47,931 nt of DNA, taken from contig JAUXRY010000035.1 of NCBI GenBank assembly GCA_030679915.1, positions 1 to 47,931 on the forward strand, in the 5' to 3' direction. This DNA is from Thiobacillus sp. (GTDB lineage: Bacteria; Pseudomonadota; Gammaproteobacteria; Burkholderiales; Thiobacillaceae). The notes beneath the pieces were generated by a model. The model did no database searches. It saw nothing but the letters and a program-made list of their open reading frames with translations, and was not told where the DNA came from. Of the stretch, positions 9,431 through 17,690 are shown in pieces; position 1 is the first letter of the stretch, and each line of letters starts with the position of its first letter. The translations under genes were made by a program, and so were the position numbers.

Positions 9431-10744
9431 TTGGCAACGCCTAAAACTGGTTTGAACAAATTTGGTGATCTCAAGCGCCGGCTGCTATTTCTGCTTGGTG
9501 CCTTGATTGTCTACCGTATCGGGACATTTATCCCGGTGCCCGGTATTGATCCCTTGGTGTTGGATCAACTGTTCAAGTCACAGTCGAATGGTATTTTAGG
9601 CATGTTCAACATGTTCTCCGGCGGAGCGCTTTCTCGCTTCAGCCTGTTTGCATTAGGGATCATGCCGTATATTTCGGCGTCTATCATCGTGCAGTTGATG
9701 ACGACTGTGTCGCCCAAACTTGAAGCACTCAAAAAAGAGGGTGAATCAGGGCGCCGCAAGATTACACAGTACACGCGTTATGGAACCTTGTTCCTGGCTG
9801 TATTTCAGGCCTTGGGCATTTCAATAGCGCTCGAATCCCAGTCGGGATTGGTGCTGGATCCTGGCATGGCTTTTCGTTTGATCGCAGTATGTACGTTGAC
9901 GTCCGGAACAATGTTTTTGATGTGGTTGGGTGAGCAGATCACTGAACGTGGATTGGGAAATGGTATCTCGATCATTATTTTCGCGGGCATCGTGGCCGGC
10001 CTGCCACATGCAATCGGTGGCACGCTTGAATTAACACGTACAGGAGCTTTCTCGATTCCGCTGATTCTGATGCTGTTTGTTGGGGTGGTATTGGTTACAG
10101 CGTTGGTTGTTTTTGTCGAACGTGGTCAACGCAAGATTCTGGTGAATTATGCCAAGCGCCAGGTCGGGAAGATGGTCGTTGGAGGGCAAAGCTCACACTT
10201 GCCCCTGAAATTGAATATGGCTGGCGTGATTCCTCCGATTTTCGCCTCGAGCATTATTTTATTCCCCGCTACCCTGGCCGGTTGGTTTGGAAGTGGGAGC
10301 GGAATGAGCTGGCTCAAAGACATTGGCGCAACGTTGTCGCCCGGTCAACCTGTTTATGTTCTGTTTTATGCGTTAGCGATCATCTTCTTTTGTTTTTTCT
10401 ACACGGCCCTGGTGTTCAACCCCAAGGAAACTGCAGATAATCTGAAGAAAAGCGGCGCCTTTGTTCCGGGTATTCGTCCGGGTGAACAGACCGCTCGCTA
10501 CATTGATAAGATATTGACTCGGCTGACACTGGTTGGAGCGATCTACATAACATTAGTGTGTTTGCTGCCTGAGTTTTTGATTTTGAAGTGGAATGTACCG
10601 TTCTATTTTGGTGGTACATCGCTGTTGATTATTGTGGTTGTGACTATGGACTTTATGGCGCAGGTACAGGCTTATGCAATGTCCCATCAGTACGAGGGCA
10701 TGTTGAAGAAAGCTAACTTTAAAAATGGTTTGGCTGGGCGCTAA
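9431..10744 (+). CDS. secY: Preprotein translocase channel subunit SecY
   Basis: SecY (437 aa) forms the protein-conducting channel of the inner membrane with SecE and SecG. Ten membrane segments can be traced, with family blocks such as [15 protein letters not shown], the cytosolic loop [20 protein letters not shown], and [19 protein letters not shown]. The start is a TTG: GAGGAAA at 9418-9424 stands 6 bases before it, and the following [18 protein letters not shown] is a normal N-terminus. It closes the spc operon before infA, sharing TAATG. Confidence 0.98.
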   Translation: MATPKTGLNKFGDLKRRLLFLLGALIVYRIGTFIPVPGIDPLVLDQLFKSQSNGILGMFNMFSGGALSRFSLFALGIMPYISASIIVQLMTTVSPKLEALKKEGESGRRKITQYTRYGTLFLAVFQALGISIALESQSGLVLDPGMAFRLIAVCTLTSGTMFLMWLGEQITERGLGNGISIIIFAGIVAGLPHAIGGTLELTRTGAFSIPLILMLFVGVVLVTALVVFVERGQRKILVNYAKRQVGKMVVGGQSSHLPLKLNMAGVIPPIFASSIILFPATLAGWFGSGSGMSWLKDIGATLSPGQPVYVLFYALAIIFFCFFYTALVFNPKETADNLKKSGAFVPGIRPGEQTARYIDKILTRLTLVGAIYITLVCLLPEFLILKWNVPFYFGGTSLLIIVVVTMDFMAQVQAYAMSHQYEGMLKKANFKNGLAGR

Positions 10745-10962
10745 TGTCTAAAGAGGACGTCATCCAGATGCAGGGTGAAGTGCTTGAAAACCTGCCCAAT
10801 GCAACATTTAGAATCAAGTTGGAAAATGACCATATTTTATTGGGTCATATCTCCGGGAAAATGCGAATGCACTATATTCGGATTCTGCCTGGGGACAAGG
10901 TGACAGTTGAGCTGACGCCTTATGATTTAACTAAAGCCCGGATCGTCTTCCGAGCAAAGTAA
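10744..10962 (+). CDS. infA: Translation initiation factor IF-1
   Basis: IF-1 (72 aa) occupies the ribosomal A site during initiation. It is a single S1-like OB fold: [20 protein letters not shown], then [20 protein letters not shown] and [15 protein letters not shown]. The ATG overlaps the TAA stop of secY, as expected for infA placed inside the spc operon in betaproteobacteria. Confidence 0.98.
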   Translation: MSKEDVIQMQGEVLENLPNATFRIKLENDHILLGHISGKMRMHYIRILPGDKVTVELTPYDLTKARIVFRAK

Positions 10963-11002
10963 TTTTTATCGGTGGCGTGCTACCGGGCGAATGGAGAGAA
11001 AC

Positions 11003-11116
11003 ATGAGAGTGCAAGCTTCTGTCAAAAAAATGTGTCGTAAATGCAAAGTTGTGCGTCGCAAGGGTGTTGTACGCGTGATCTGTGATGATCCACGCCATAA
11101 GCAACGTCAAGGTTAA
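11003..11116 (+). CDS. rpmJ: 50S ribosomal protein L36, zinc-binding form
   Basis: This 37-codon gene encodes L36, the smallest 50S protein. The sequence [20 protein letters not shown] carries the first zinc ligands Cys11 and Cys14, with Cys27 and His32 later (ICDDPRH), giving the complete C-C-C-H set. GGAGAGAAAC precedes the ATG. The protein ends HKQRQG as usual. It sits between infA and rpsM as in other proteobacteria. Confidence 0.97.
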   Translation: MRVQASVKKMCRKCKVVRRKGVVRVICDDPRHKQRQG

Positions 11117-11168
11117 CTTGTGCTGCACACCAAGGTTGAATTCGAGTCTGCCAGTAATTCGGTAGGCG

Positions 11169-11177
11169 TGTTATAAT
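11169..11177 (+). promoter_or_regulatory. Extended -10 promoter for the alpha operon (rpsM)
   Basis: TGTTATAAT is a perfect extended -10 element (TGn plus TATAAT) 28 bases before the rpsM ATG. No good -35 is found at 16-18 bases, which is normal for extended -10 promoters. It lies at the spc/alpha operon boundary and the leader would be only about 20 nt long. Confidence 0.6.
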
Positions 11178-11205
11178 GTTTTGTTTTGCGTTCGGAGCTC
11201 GGTAA

Positions 11206-11562
11206 ATGGCTCGTATTGCTGGGGTTAATATCCCGAATCATCAACACACGGTTATCGCGTTAACCGCCATATTTGGTATCGGCAGGACTACGTCCGGCAA
11301 GATCTGCGAAGCAGCGGGCATCGCCCATGCAGCGAAGATCAAGGATCTGTCCGAGCCCGAAATGGAGCGCTTGCGCGAGGGTGTGGCTCAGTTCACGGTC
11401 GAGGGTGACCTTCGCCGTGAGATTACCATGAACATCAAGCGTTTGATGGATTTGGGCTGCTATCGCGGCTTCCGTCATCGCAAGGGTTTGCCAACGCGTG
11501 GTCAACGTACACGTACCAATGCGCGTACTCGTAAGGGCCCGCGCAAGGCCATCAGGAAATAA
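11206..11562 (+). CDS. rpsM: 30S ribosomal protein S13
   Basis: S13 (118 aa) is a head protein that contacts the P-site tRNA and forms a bridge to L5. The start [20 protein letters not shown] and the basic tail RGLPTRGQ-like [19 protein letters not shown] are typical. In E. coli S4 represses this operon at a pseudoknot over the rpsM start; the short leader here leaves little room for such a structure upstream of the ATG. Confidence 0.98.
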   Translation: MARIAGVNIPNHQHTVIALTAIFGIGRTTSGKICEAAGIAHAAKIKDLSEPEMERLREGVAQFTVEGDLRREITMNIKRLMDLGCYRGFRHRKGLPTRGQRTRTNARTRKGPRKAIRK

Positions 11563-11571
11563 AGGTTAACC

Positions 11572-11964
11572 ATGGCAACGAAACCAGCTACGCGCGTGCG
11601 CAAAAAGGTTAAGAAGAATGTCGCAGAAGGAATTGCGCACATTCATGCTTCTTTTAATAACACTATCGTGACGATCACTGATCGTCAGGGTAACGCTCTG
11701 TCATGGGCGACAGCGGGTGGGGCAGGCTTTAAAGGCTCGCGTAAATCCACACCGTTTGCTGCGCAGGTTGCAGCTGAAAATGCAGGCAAGATGGCGCAGG
11801 AATGCGGTGTCAAAAACCTGGAAGTGCGGATCAAGGGCCCTGGTCCAGGCCGCGATTCCACTGTGCGAGCGCTTAACGCGCTGGGATTCAAGATCCTTTC
11901 GATCTCTGATGTTACCCCGATTCCGCACAACGGTTGCCGTCCCTCCAAAAAGCGTCGTATCTAA
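11572..11964 (+). CDS. rpsK: 30S ribosomal protein S11
   Basis: S11 (130 aa) sits on the platform near the mRNA exit. [21 protein letters not shown], here split for reading, then [14 protein letters not shown] and the tail [17 protein letters not shown] are family signatures. It lies 9 bases after rpsM and 14 before rpsD. Confidence 0.98.
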   Translation: MATKPATRVRKKVKKNVAEGIAHIHASFNNTIVTITDRQGNALSWATAGGAGFKGSRKSTPFAAQVAAENAGKMAQECGVKNLEVRIKGPGPGRDSTVRALNALGFKILSISDVTPIPHNGCRPSKKRRI

Positions 11965-11978
11965 TCCAAGGGTAAATC

Positions 11979-12608
11979 ATGGCTCGTAATCTTGATCCCA
12001 AGTGCCGTCAGTGTCGCCGTGAAGGCGAGAAGCTCTTTCTTAAGGGCGAAAAATGTTTCACCGACAAATGTGCAATTGAGCGTCGTCCCTATGCGCCTGG
12101 TCAACATGGCCAGAAAAGTGGTGCGCGTTTGTCCGGTTATGGCGTGCAACTCCGTGAAAAGCAAAAGATTCGCCGTATCTATGGCGTTTTGGAAGGCCAG
12201 TTCCGCCTGACTTATAAGAAAGCTGACAGCCGCAAGGGTGTGACCGGTGAAAACCTGCTGTCCATTCTTGAGTCCCGACTCGACTCCGTTTGTTACCGCA
12301 TGGGTTTCGGTGCTTCGCGTACAGAAGCGCGTCAAGTGCTGCGCCACAACGGAATCATGGTGAACGGTCGTCGCGTCAACATTCCGTCGTATCAAGTTCG
12401 TGCTGGCGACGTGGTTGAAGTGGCTGAGAAAGCCAAGTTGCATCTGCGGGTCAAAGCGGCGTCTGAAGCGGCTGCAGCACGTGGTTATCCTGAGTGGGTC
12501 GAGGTTGATACCAAGGCTTTCAAGGGGACTTACAAGGCTGCTCCGCTACGCTCAGAACTGCCGTCAACGATCAATGAATCGCTGGTCGTCGAGCTCTACT
12601 CTAAATAA
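11979..12608 (+). CDS. rpsD: 30S ribosomal protein S4, zinc-knuckle form
   Basis: S4 (209 aa) nucleates 30S assembly and in E. coli also represses the alpha operon. Unlike E. coli S4, the N-terminus has four cysteines (Cys9, Cys12, Cys26, Cys31) spaced as a zinc site, CRQC then C-x4-C. The S4 RNA-binding domain follows at about residues 95-160, with [13 protein letters not shown] and [20 protein letters not shown]. The end [11 protein letters not shown] is conserved. Confidence 0.98.
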   Translation: MARNLDPKCRQCRREGEKLFLKGEKCFTDKCAIERRPYAPGQHGQKSGARLSGYGVQLREKQKIRRIYGVLEGQFRLTYKKADSRKGVTGENLLSILESRLDSVCYRMGFGASRTEARQVLRHNGIMVNGRRVNIPSYQVRAGDVVEVAEKAKLHLRVKAASEAAAARGYPEWVEVDTKAFKGTYKAAPLRSELPSTINESLVVELYSK

Positions 12609-12651
12609 GCTGGCTGGGTCGTTGTGACCGTGTCTTAAGGAAAAGCACTCT

Positions 12652-13632
12652 ATGCAAAGCGCTACTGAATTTCTCAAGCCGCGAATTGTGGAGGTCGACC
12701 GCGCCTCTCCGCTGTCTGCCAAAGTTATTATGGAGCCTTTCGAGCGTGGTTACGGCCATACGCTCGGCAATGCGCTACGTCGTATTTTATTGTCTTCGAT
12801 GGTGGGCTACGCGCCTACCGAAGTCACCATTAGCGGCGTCGTGCACGAGTATTCGACGATCGAAGGCGTGCAGGAAGACGTCGTTGACATTCTGTTGAAT
12901 CTCAAAGGCATTGCCTTCAAGATGCACGGCAAGTCCGAAGCTATTTTGAAAGTTTCAAAATCCGGCGAAGGTGTTGTAACTGCTGGCGATATTGAAGTTG
13001 GCCATGACATCGAAATTCTGAACCCGGATCATGTGATTGCTCATCTGACCAAGGGTGGCAAGCTCGACATGGAAATCAAGGTCGAGAGTGGCCGTGGTTA
13101 CCAGCCTGCAACGATGCGTAAAGTTTCGGAAGAAACCCGCACAGTGGGTTCGATCCTGGTTGATGCGTCATTCAGCCCGGTTCGTCGTGTTTCTTATTCG
13201 GTTGAAAGTGCTCGTGTCGAGCAGCGCACCGACCTCGATCGTCTGGTTATCGATATCGAAACCAACGGCGTGGTTGAGCCCGAAGAAGCTGTTCGTACGG
13301 CTGCACGCATTCTGGTGAATCAGTTGTCCGTCTTTGCTGATCTGGAAGGCACACCTGCTGAATCCGAGACCCCACGTTCGCCGCAGGTTGATCCGATGCT
13401 GTTGCGTCCGGTTGATGATCTGGAATTGACCGTGCGTTCGGCCAATTGCCTGAAAGCGGAAAACATCTATTTCATTGGCGATCTGATTCAGCGTTCCGAG
13501 TCCGAATTGCTGCGTACCCCTAATTTGGGTCGTAAGTCGCTGAATGAAATCAAGGATGTGCTTGCCTCCAAGAGTCTTTCTTTGGGCATGAAACTCGAGA
13601 ACTGGCCCCCGGCTGGTCTTGAACGCCCCTGA
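12652..13632 (+). CDS. rpoA: RNA polymerase alpha subunit
   Basis: The alpha subunit (326 aa) dimerises to start RNA polymerase assembly, and its C-terminal domain reads UP elements and activators. The N-terminal domain (about 1-235) has [20 protein letters not shown]. After a proline-rich linker the C-terminal domain (about 250-315) has [17 protein letters not shown], including the DNA-binding arginine, and [16 protein letters not shown]. It follows rpsD by 43 bases, in the usual alpha operon position. Confidence 0.98.
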   Translation: MQSATEFLKPRIVEVDRASPLSAKVIMEPFERGYGHTLGNALRRILLSSMVGYAPTEVTISGVVHEYSTIEGVQEDVVDILLNLKGIAFKMHGKSEAILKVSKSGEGVVTAGDIEVGHDIEILNPDHVIAHLTKGGKLDMEIKVESGRGYQPATMRKVSEETRTVGSILVDASFSPVRRVSYSVESARVEQRTDLDRLVIDIETNGVVEPEEAVRTAARILVNQLSVFADLEGTPAESETPRSPQVDPMLLRPVDDLELTVRSANCLKAENIYFIGDLIQRSESELLRTPNLGRKSLNEIKDVLASKSLSLGMKLENWPPAGLERP

Positions 13633-13664
13633 ATTATTTAATTACACAACCAAAATAAAGTGCG

Positions 13665-13684
13665 GGCCACCTTGGCAGGTGGCC
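13665..13684 (+). promoter_or_regulatory. Hairpin between rpoA and rplQ
   Basis: GGCCACC and GGTGGCC form a perfect 7-bp stem around a TTGGCA loop, about 30 bases after the rpoA stop and 33 before rplQ. No U tract follows, so it is not a standard terminator. It could stabilise the upstream mRNA, serve as a processing site, or limit expression of rplQ; the sequence does not decide. Confidence 0.5.
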
Positions 13685-13717
13685 TAGCCCAAGAATACAA
13701 ATCGAAAGGAAGTTGCC

Positions 13718-14107
13718 ATGCGTCATCGTCAGTCAAACCGTAAACTCAATCGCACCACCAGTCATCGCCTGGCCATGTTTCGTAACATGACCGTATCCTT
13801 GCTTAGACACGAAGTTATCAAGACGACGTTGCCAAAAGCCAAAGATTTGCGCCGCTTTGTGGAGCCGCTGATTACTTTGGGCAAAGTACCTTCACTGGCA
13901 AATCATCGTTTGGCATTTGATCGCCTGCGTGACCGTGAAATCGTCGGCAAACTGTTTGCCGAACTTGGTCCCCGTTACAAGACTCGCCCGGGTGGTTACT
14001 TGCGCATTCTTAAGTATGGTTTCCGTAACGGCGACAATGCACCAATGGCTTTGGTTGAATTGGTTGACCGTCCGGATACCGATACGGTAGCAGTAGAAGC
14101 CGAATAA
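13718..14107 (+). CDS. rplQ: 50S ribosomal protein L17
   Basis: L17 (129 aa) lies near the exit tunnel on the solvent side of the 50S. The start [20 protein letters not shown] and the signatures [19 protein letters not shown] and [16 protein letters not shown] are diagnostic. AAAGGAAG precedes the ATG. It ends the alpha operon; a strong terminator follows. Confidence 0.98.
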   Translation: MRHRQSNRKLNRTTSHRLAMFRNMTVSLLRHEVIKTTLPKAKDLRRFVEPLITLGKVPSLANHRLAFDRLRDREIVGKLFAELGPRYKTRPGGYLRILKYGFRNGDNAPMALVELVDRPDTDTVAVEAE

Positions 14108-14132
14108 ATTATCGTGCTTCAACGTTAGAAAC

Positions 14133-14154
14133 AGCCGGGGATACCCGGCTTTTT
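14133..14154 (+). terminator. Rho-independent terminator after rplQ
   Basis: AGCCGGG and CCCGGCT form a perfect 7-bp stem around a GATA loop, followed directly by a run of T residues. It lies 25 bases after the rplQ stop and ends the alpha operon. Confidence 0.9.
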
Positions 14155-14270
14155 CTTGCCCGTCGCAAGCGAAATTTAGAGTCTGCTTTATTTGGAGTCG
14201 TAGCCATCTACTTGCTTCGCATTGCTTCAGTCAGGCATAGTCCTTTCAAGATTTTCCATGAGGAATGCGC

Positions 14271-15011
14271 GTGATTATTCTTTTTACTGATTTTGGCATT
14301 CGCGACCCCTATGTTGGGCAGATCAAGGCACGGCTGGCCGAGTTCGCGCCTGATCAGATCGTGGTGGATTTGTTACATGAGGTGCCTGACTACAATTCCC
14401 ATGCAGGAGCGCATTTATTGGCTGCGTTTGCTGCAGGTTTCCAGTCTGGGAGTGTGTTTCTTGCCGTTGTAGATCCCGGCGTGGGCACCCCGCGTGACGG
14501 TGTTGTAGTGATGGCGGGTGGTCGCTGGTACGTCGGGCCGGACAATGGATTGCTGTCGCTTGTGGCCGCCCGGAATACCGACACCAGGCTTTGGCGTATC
14601 ACCTGGCAGCCTGAAGACCTGAGCCCGACCTTTCACGGCCGCGATATGTTTGCGGTGATTGCGGCTGAAATTGCACGTGGTGAATTCCCTGAATCCAAGT
14701 TGTCGCAAATGGATAAGCTTGAAGTGGAGTTCGATGCAGGAGAATTGTCGCGTGTCATTTACATCGATCACTTTGGTAATGCCTGGGTGGGTGTTCGGAA
14801 TGTCCCCAAGCATGCGCAAGTAAGTGCGGCCGGTCAGTTGTTCAAATATAGCGAAAGTTTCGGTTTCGTAAGCAAGGGTGAAGGCTTCTGGTTCAACAAC
14901 AGCGTCGGATTGCTGGAGCTCGCCGTCAACCGGGGCAATGCAGCCACATCTTTTGGTTTGAAAGTGGGCGATGTGGTTCAAGTGCAAGACTCAACTACAA
15001 CGTTTCACTAG
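14271..15011 (+). CDS. SAM hydrolase / SAM hydroxide adenosyltransferase family protein (DUF62)
   Basis: This 246-aa protein belongs to the family that contains SAM-dependent chlorinases/fluorinases and the far commoner hydrolases that split S-adenosylmethionine into adenosine and methionine. Visible motifs are ILFTDFGIRDPYVGQ at the N-terminus, VVDPGVGT (about 65), GPDNGLLSL (about 91), FHGRDMFAVIAAEIARG, and IDHFGNAWVGV in the C-terminal domain. A GTG at 14271 is preferred because AGGA stands 6 bases before it; an ATG at 14265 abuts that AGGA and would add two residues. It stands alone between the rplQ terminator and a convergent glycerate kinase. The physiological role is not evident from context. 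Confidence 0.85.
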   Translation: MIILFTDFGIRDPYVGQIKARLAEFAPDQIVVDLLHEVPDYNSHAGAHLLAAFAAGFQSGSVFLAVVDPGVGTPRDGVVVMAGGRWYVGPDNGLLSLVAARNTDTRLWRITWQPEDLSPTFHGRDMFAVIAAEIARGEFPESKLSQMDKLEVEFDAGELSRVIYIDHFGNAWVGVRNVPKHAQVSAAGQLFKYSESFGFVSKGEGFWFNNSVGLLELAVNRGNAATSFGLKVGDVVQVQDSTTTFH

Positions 15012-15019
15012 CAGTAATT

Positions 15020-16285
15020 TCAATTCAACCCTATCAACACGGCCCGATAATCATTCACGTTGGTGCGCGTCGGGCCCGTTTGCACCAGATCACCTAGGTG
15101 CGAGAAAAACCCATAACTGTCGTGTCTGTCGAGATAGTCGGATGCACGTAAGCCTTGAGCCTGCGCGCGGATCAACGTATCGGGTGTCATGATGGCGCCA
15201 GCGTTGTCTTCGCTGCCATCTATTCCATCCGTATCGCACGCAATGGCCCAGGCAGGGACACCTTGCATCGCCATGGATAGTGCCAGCAAGTATTCGGTAT
15301 TGCGCCCGCCACGACCATGCGGTGACGATAGGGCCACCGTGGTTTCACCACCGGTGATCAATGCCAGTGGCTGGCTGGATGTGCAGGCCCGGACAAGGGC
15401 GGCATGTTGCTGCGCGATGGCTTGGGCGTCTCCGCTGATGCGCTCTGAAAGTAGCAATGCCCGGATACCGTGCTGCTCAAAGACCTGACAAGCAGCGCTG
15501 AGGCTGTTGTGAGCGGTGGCAATGATGCGATTTTCCATTCGCGCGAAACAAGTGTCGCCTGGTTTGGGCGTGTCTGATCGATGACCATTGATGCAGGCAT
15601 CGAGGTAATGCTGGATGCCTGCGGGAAGTGGAATGCCGAAGTGCTTCAGCCGATCGAGTGCATCAGCGCAGGTGGTCGGATCAGGTGCGCAGGGGCCAGA
15701 TGCAATATGGGTGGGATCATCGCCGACGACATCGGAAATGATTAAGGTTCGTCCTTGAGCATGTTGTGCGGCTTGCGCCAGGCGTCCGCCCGACAATTGC
15801 ATCAGGTGCTTGCGCACCGTATTGATGTCCTGGATGGTAGCTCCGGCGTGCAGCAGGGCTTTGGTGACCTGACGCAGCTCCTTCAGGGTAATGTCCTCGA
15901 CCGGTGCGGCGAGCAGGCTGGAGCCGCCGCCCGAAATCAGCGCCAGCAGCAGATCGTCCTCTTTCAGCTGGGCGGCCATCGCCAGCATCCGCAAGGCTGC
16001 GGCTTCGCCGCGTCCATCTGGCAGCGGATGGCTGGCCTCGATCACTTCGATTCGGTGCGTGGGCAGGCTGTGCTGGTAGCGCGTGACGACCAGGCCGGAT
16101 AGTGGCGCATCCGCCGGCCAGTGCGCCTCTACGGCCGCCGCCATGCTTGCGGCGGCCTTGCCACCGCCTACGACCAGGGTGCGGCCGCGCGGCGGGGCCG
16201 GCAGATGTGGCGGCAGGACGCGCGCCGGGTCGGCGGCGGCGACTGCGGCGCTGAAGGACTCCCGCAACAGGGTAGGCGGATTCAT
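15020..16285 (-). CDS. Glycerate 2-kinase, MOFRL family (TtuD-like)
   Basis: This 421-aa protein matches type II glycerate kinases, which phosphorylate D-glycerate to 2-phosphoglycerate with ATP; members are often mislabelled hydroxypyruvate reductase (TtuD). The N-terminal kinase domain shows LVVGGGKAAASMAAAVEAHW and LISGGGSSLLAAP, then IISDVVGDDPTHIASGP. The C-terminal MOFRL domain shows ITGGETTV, GRGGRNTEYLLALS and ACDTDGIDGSEDNAGA. I chose the ATG encoding MNPPTLLRE; an in-frame TTG further upstream (16408) would add 41 residues that look unrelated to the family. Convergent with the SAM hydrolase gene, only 8 bases apart, and divergent from the RND operon. Confidence 0.9.
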   Translation of the reverse strand: MNPPTLLRESFSAAVAAADPARVLPPHLPAPPRGRTLVVGGGKAAASMAAAVEAHWPADAPLSGLVVTRYQHSLPTHRIEVIEASHPLPDGRGEAAALRMLAMAAQLKEDDLLLALISGGGSSLLAAPVEDITLKELRQVTKALLHAGATIQDINTVRKHLMQLSGGRLAQAAQHAQGRTLIISDVVGDDPTHIASGPCAPDPTTCADALDRLKHFGIPLPAGIQHYLDACINGHRSDTPKPGDTCFARMENRIIATAHNSLSAACQVFEQHGIRALLLSERISGDAQAIAQQHAALVRACTSSQPLALITGGETTVALSSPHGRGGRNTEYLLALSMAMQGVPAWAIACDTDGIDGSEDNAGAIMTPDTLIRAQAQGLRASDYLDRHDSYGFFSHLGDLVQTGPTRTNVNDYRAVLIGLN

Positions 16286-16378
16286 CTGGTTGAGCCGGGA
16301 AACAGGATGCTGAATTGTAGTGGCCTGTAATTTGAAGCGTGAATTCGACGAAGTCTGCGCCGAGGAGTTGTGTTTGCC

Positions 16379-16384
16379 TATAAT
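16379..16384 (+). promoter_or_regulatory. Candidate -10 of the RND efflux operon
   Basis: A consensus TATAAT stands 110 bases before the adaptor start, but no clear -35 is found at 16-18 bases. The palindrome at 16401-16416 would cover about +10 to +26 of a transcript starting from it. Confidence 0.4.
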
Positions 16385-16400
16385 CAGCCCGGGATGAAAA

Positions 16401-16416
16401 ATGTTCAATTGAACAT
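16401..16416. promoter_or_regulatory. Perfect 16-bp palindrome, candidate operator of the RND operon
   Basis: ATGTTCAATTGAACAT is identical to its own reverse complement. It lies in the 209-bp divergent region between the glycerate kinase and the RND operon, just downstream of TATAAT. Size, symmetry and placement are those of a repressor site such as a TetR-family operator, but no regulator gene is adjacent, so the protein that reads it is unknown. Confidence 0.6.
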
Positions 16417-16494
16417 CACAACGCGGACAGGGTCTATTGGGGCTGTCGGCGGCTCATCCCAGCCGTGTTGAACAACGAATATCAAGGTCGAGCG

Positions 16495-17676
16495 ATGACT
16501 TTCTCCGTACCCCCCTTTTCCTCCAAGCTTAAACGCCTGCTTCTTGTGACTGTCCTCGTGCTGGGCGTTGTAGCTATCTGGAGGATTGCTCAAGACTCCG
16601 GGGATGGCGGGATCAGTCAAGAGCCGGCCGTTGCAGACGGCGAAAAGAAAACAGCGGGTGCGAAACCCGCGCTGACCGTCACGGCCATCGCGCCGCTGTG
16701 GGTCGAGTGGCCGCAGGTGCTGACGGCCAGTGGCAATATCGCCGCCTGGCAGGAAGCGGTGATTGGCGCCGAAATCAGCAATCTCCGGCTGACCGAGGTG
16801 CGGGTGAATGTGGGCGACAGGGTGCAGCAAGGCCAGGTACTGGCACGCATTTCCAATGACAGCGTGGACGCCACGTTGTCGGAGTCCAGGGCTGCGGTTG
16901 CCGAGGCCGAGGCGATGCTGGCCGAGGCCCGTGCCAACGGCGACCGCGCACGCCAGTTCCAGGCCACCGGTTTCCTCAGCGCGCAGAGTATCAACCAGTA
17001 CCTGACGGCCGAGAAGACCGCGCTTGCCCGCTTGAACGCCGCACGCGCCAGAATGCAGGCCGAGCAACTGCGTCTGGCACAAACGGCCGTGCGCGCGCCC
17101 GATGACGGGGTGATTTCTGCGCGCACCGCCACGGTCGGTTCGATGACGCAGCCCGGGCAGGAACTCTTCCGGCTGATTCGTGGCAGCCGCCTCGAATGGC
17201 GCGCCGAAGTGAGCGCAGCCGATCTGGGCAAGCTGAAACCGGGCGTCGCGGCCACGCTGACCGCGCCCAACGGCGCACGCGTTCAGGGCCGCGTGCGCAT
17301 GGTCGCGCCCACCGTGGACCCGCAGACGCTCAACGGTCTGGTGTATGTCGACCTGCCGGTTGCCGAGACCGGCAGCAGCTTGCGGGCCGGCACCTTCGCC
17401 CGCGGCGAGTTTGAACTGGGACGCGCGCGCGCCCTGAGCTTGCCGCAGTCCGCTGTGCTGTTACGCGACGGATTCACATATGTGTTCCGGCTCGATGACC
17501 AGAACAAAGTCGCGCAGACCAAGGTGGCGGTGGGGCAGCGGAAGGGCAATCAAATCGAGATTATCGGTGGCATCGCAGCAGATGCACGCGTGGTGGCCAG
17601 CGGCGCCGGTTTTTTGGCTGATGGCGATCGGGTGCGGGTGGTGGACGCGCCGGCGACCGCAAGCAAGCAACCATAA
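16495..17676 (+). CDS. RND efflux periplasmic adaptor (membrane fusion protein)
   Basis: This 393-aa protein is the HlyD/AcrA-like adaptor linking an inner-membrane RND pump to an outer-membrane channel. An N-terminal membrane anchor is seen at about residues 13-31 (LLLVTVLVLGVVAIW). Next come the barrel-sandwich half-motif VNVGDRVQQGQVLARI, an alanine/glutamate-rich coiled-coil hairpin (about 125-190), and the returning half VRAPDDGVISARTATVGSMTQPG. The C-terminal part has LPQSAVLLRDG. The ATG at 16495 is chosen; GTG/TTG codons at 16465-16470 are in frame but add a non-family N-terminus. The permease gene starts 14 bases later; no outer-membrane factor is nearby. Confidence 0.93.
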   Translation: MTFSVPPFSSKLKRLLLVTVLVLGVVAIWRIAQDSGDGGISQEPAVADGEKKTAGAKPALTVTAIAPLWVEWPQVLTASGNIAAWQEAVIGAEISNLRLTEVRVNVGDRVQQGQVLARISNDSVDATLSESRAAVAEAEAMLAEARANGDRARQFQATGFLSAQSINQYLTAEKTALARLNAARARMQAEQLRLAQTAVRAPDDGVISARTATVGSMTQPGQELFRLIRGSRLEWRAEVSAADLGKLKPGVAATLTAPNGARVQGRVRMVAPTVDPQTLNGLVYVDLPVAETGSSLRAGTFARGEFELGRARALSLPQSAVLLRDGFTYVFRLDDQNKVAQTKVAVGQRKGNQIEIIGGIAADARVVASGAGFLADGDRVRVVDAPATASKQP

Positions 17677-17690
17677 ACGGAAACCCTGCC

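Noticed and set aside
13665..13684. Terminator between rpoA and rplQ
   Set aside because: The stem has no T run, and rplQ belongs to the same operon by order and strand.
16286..16408. 41-codon extension of glycerate kinase from a TTG
   Set aside because: The added residues are not family-like and the TTG lies inside the palindrome; the ATG at 16285 matches the usual length.
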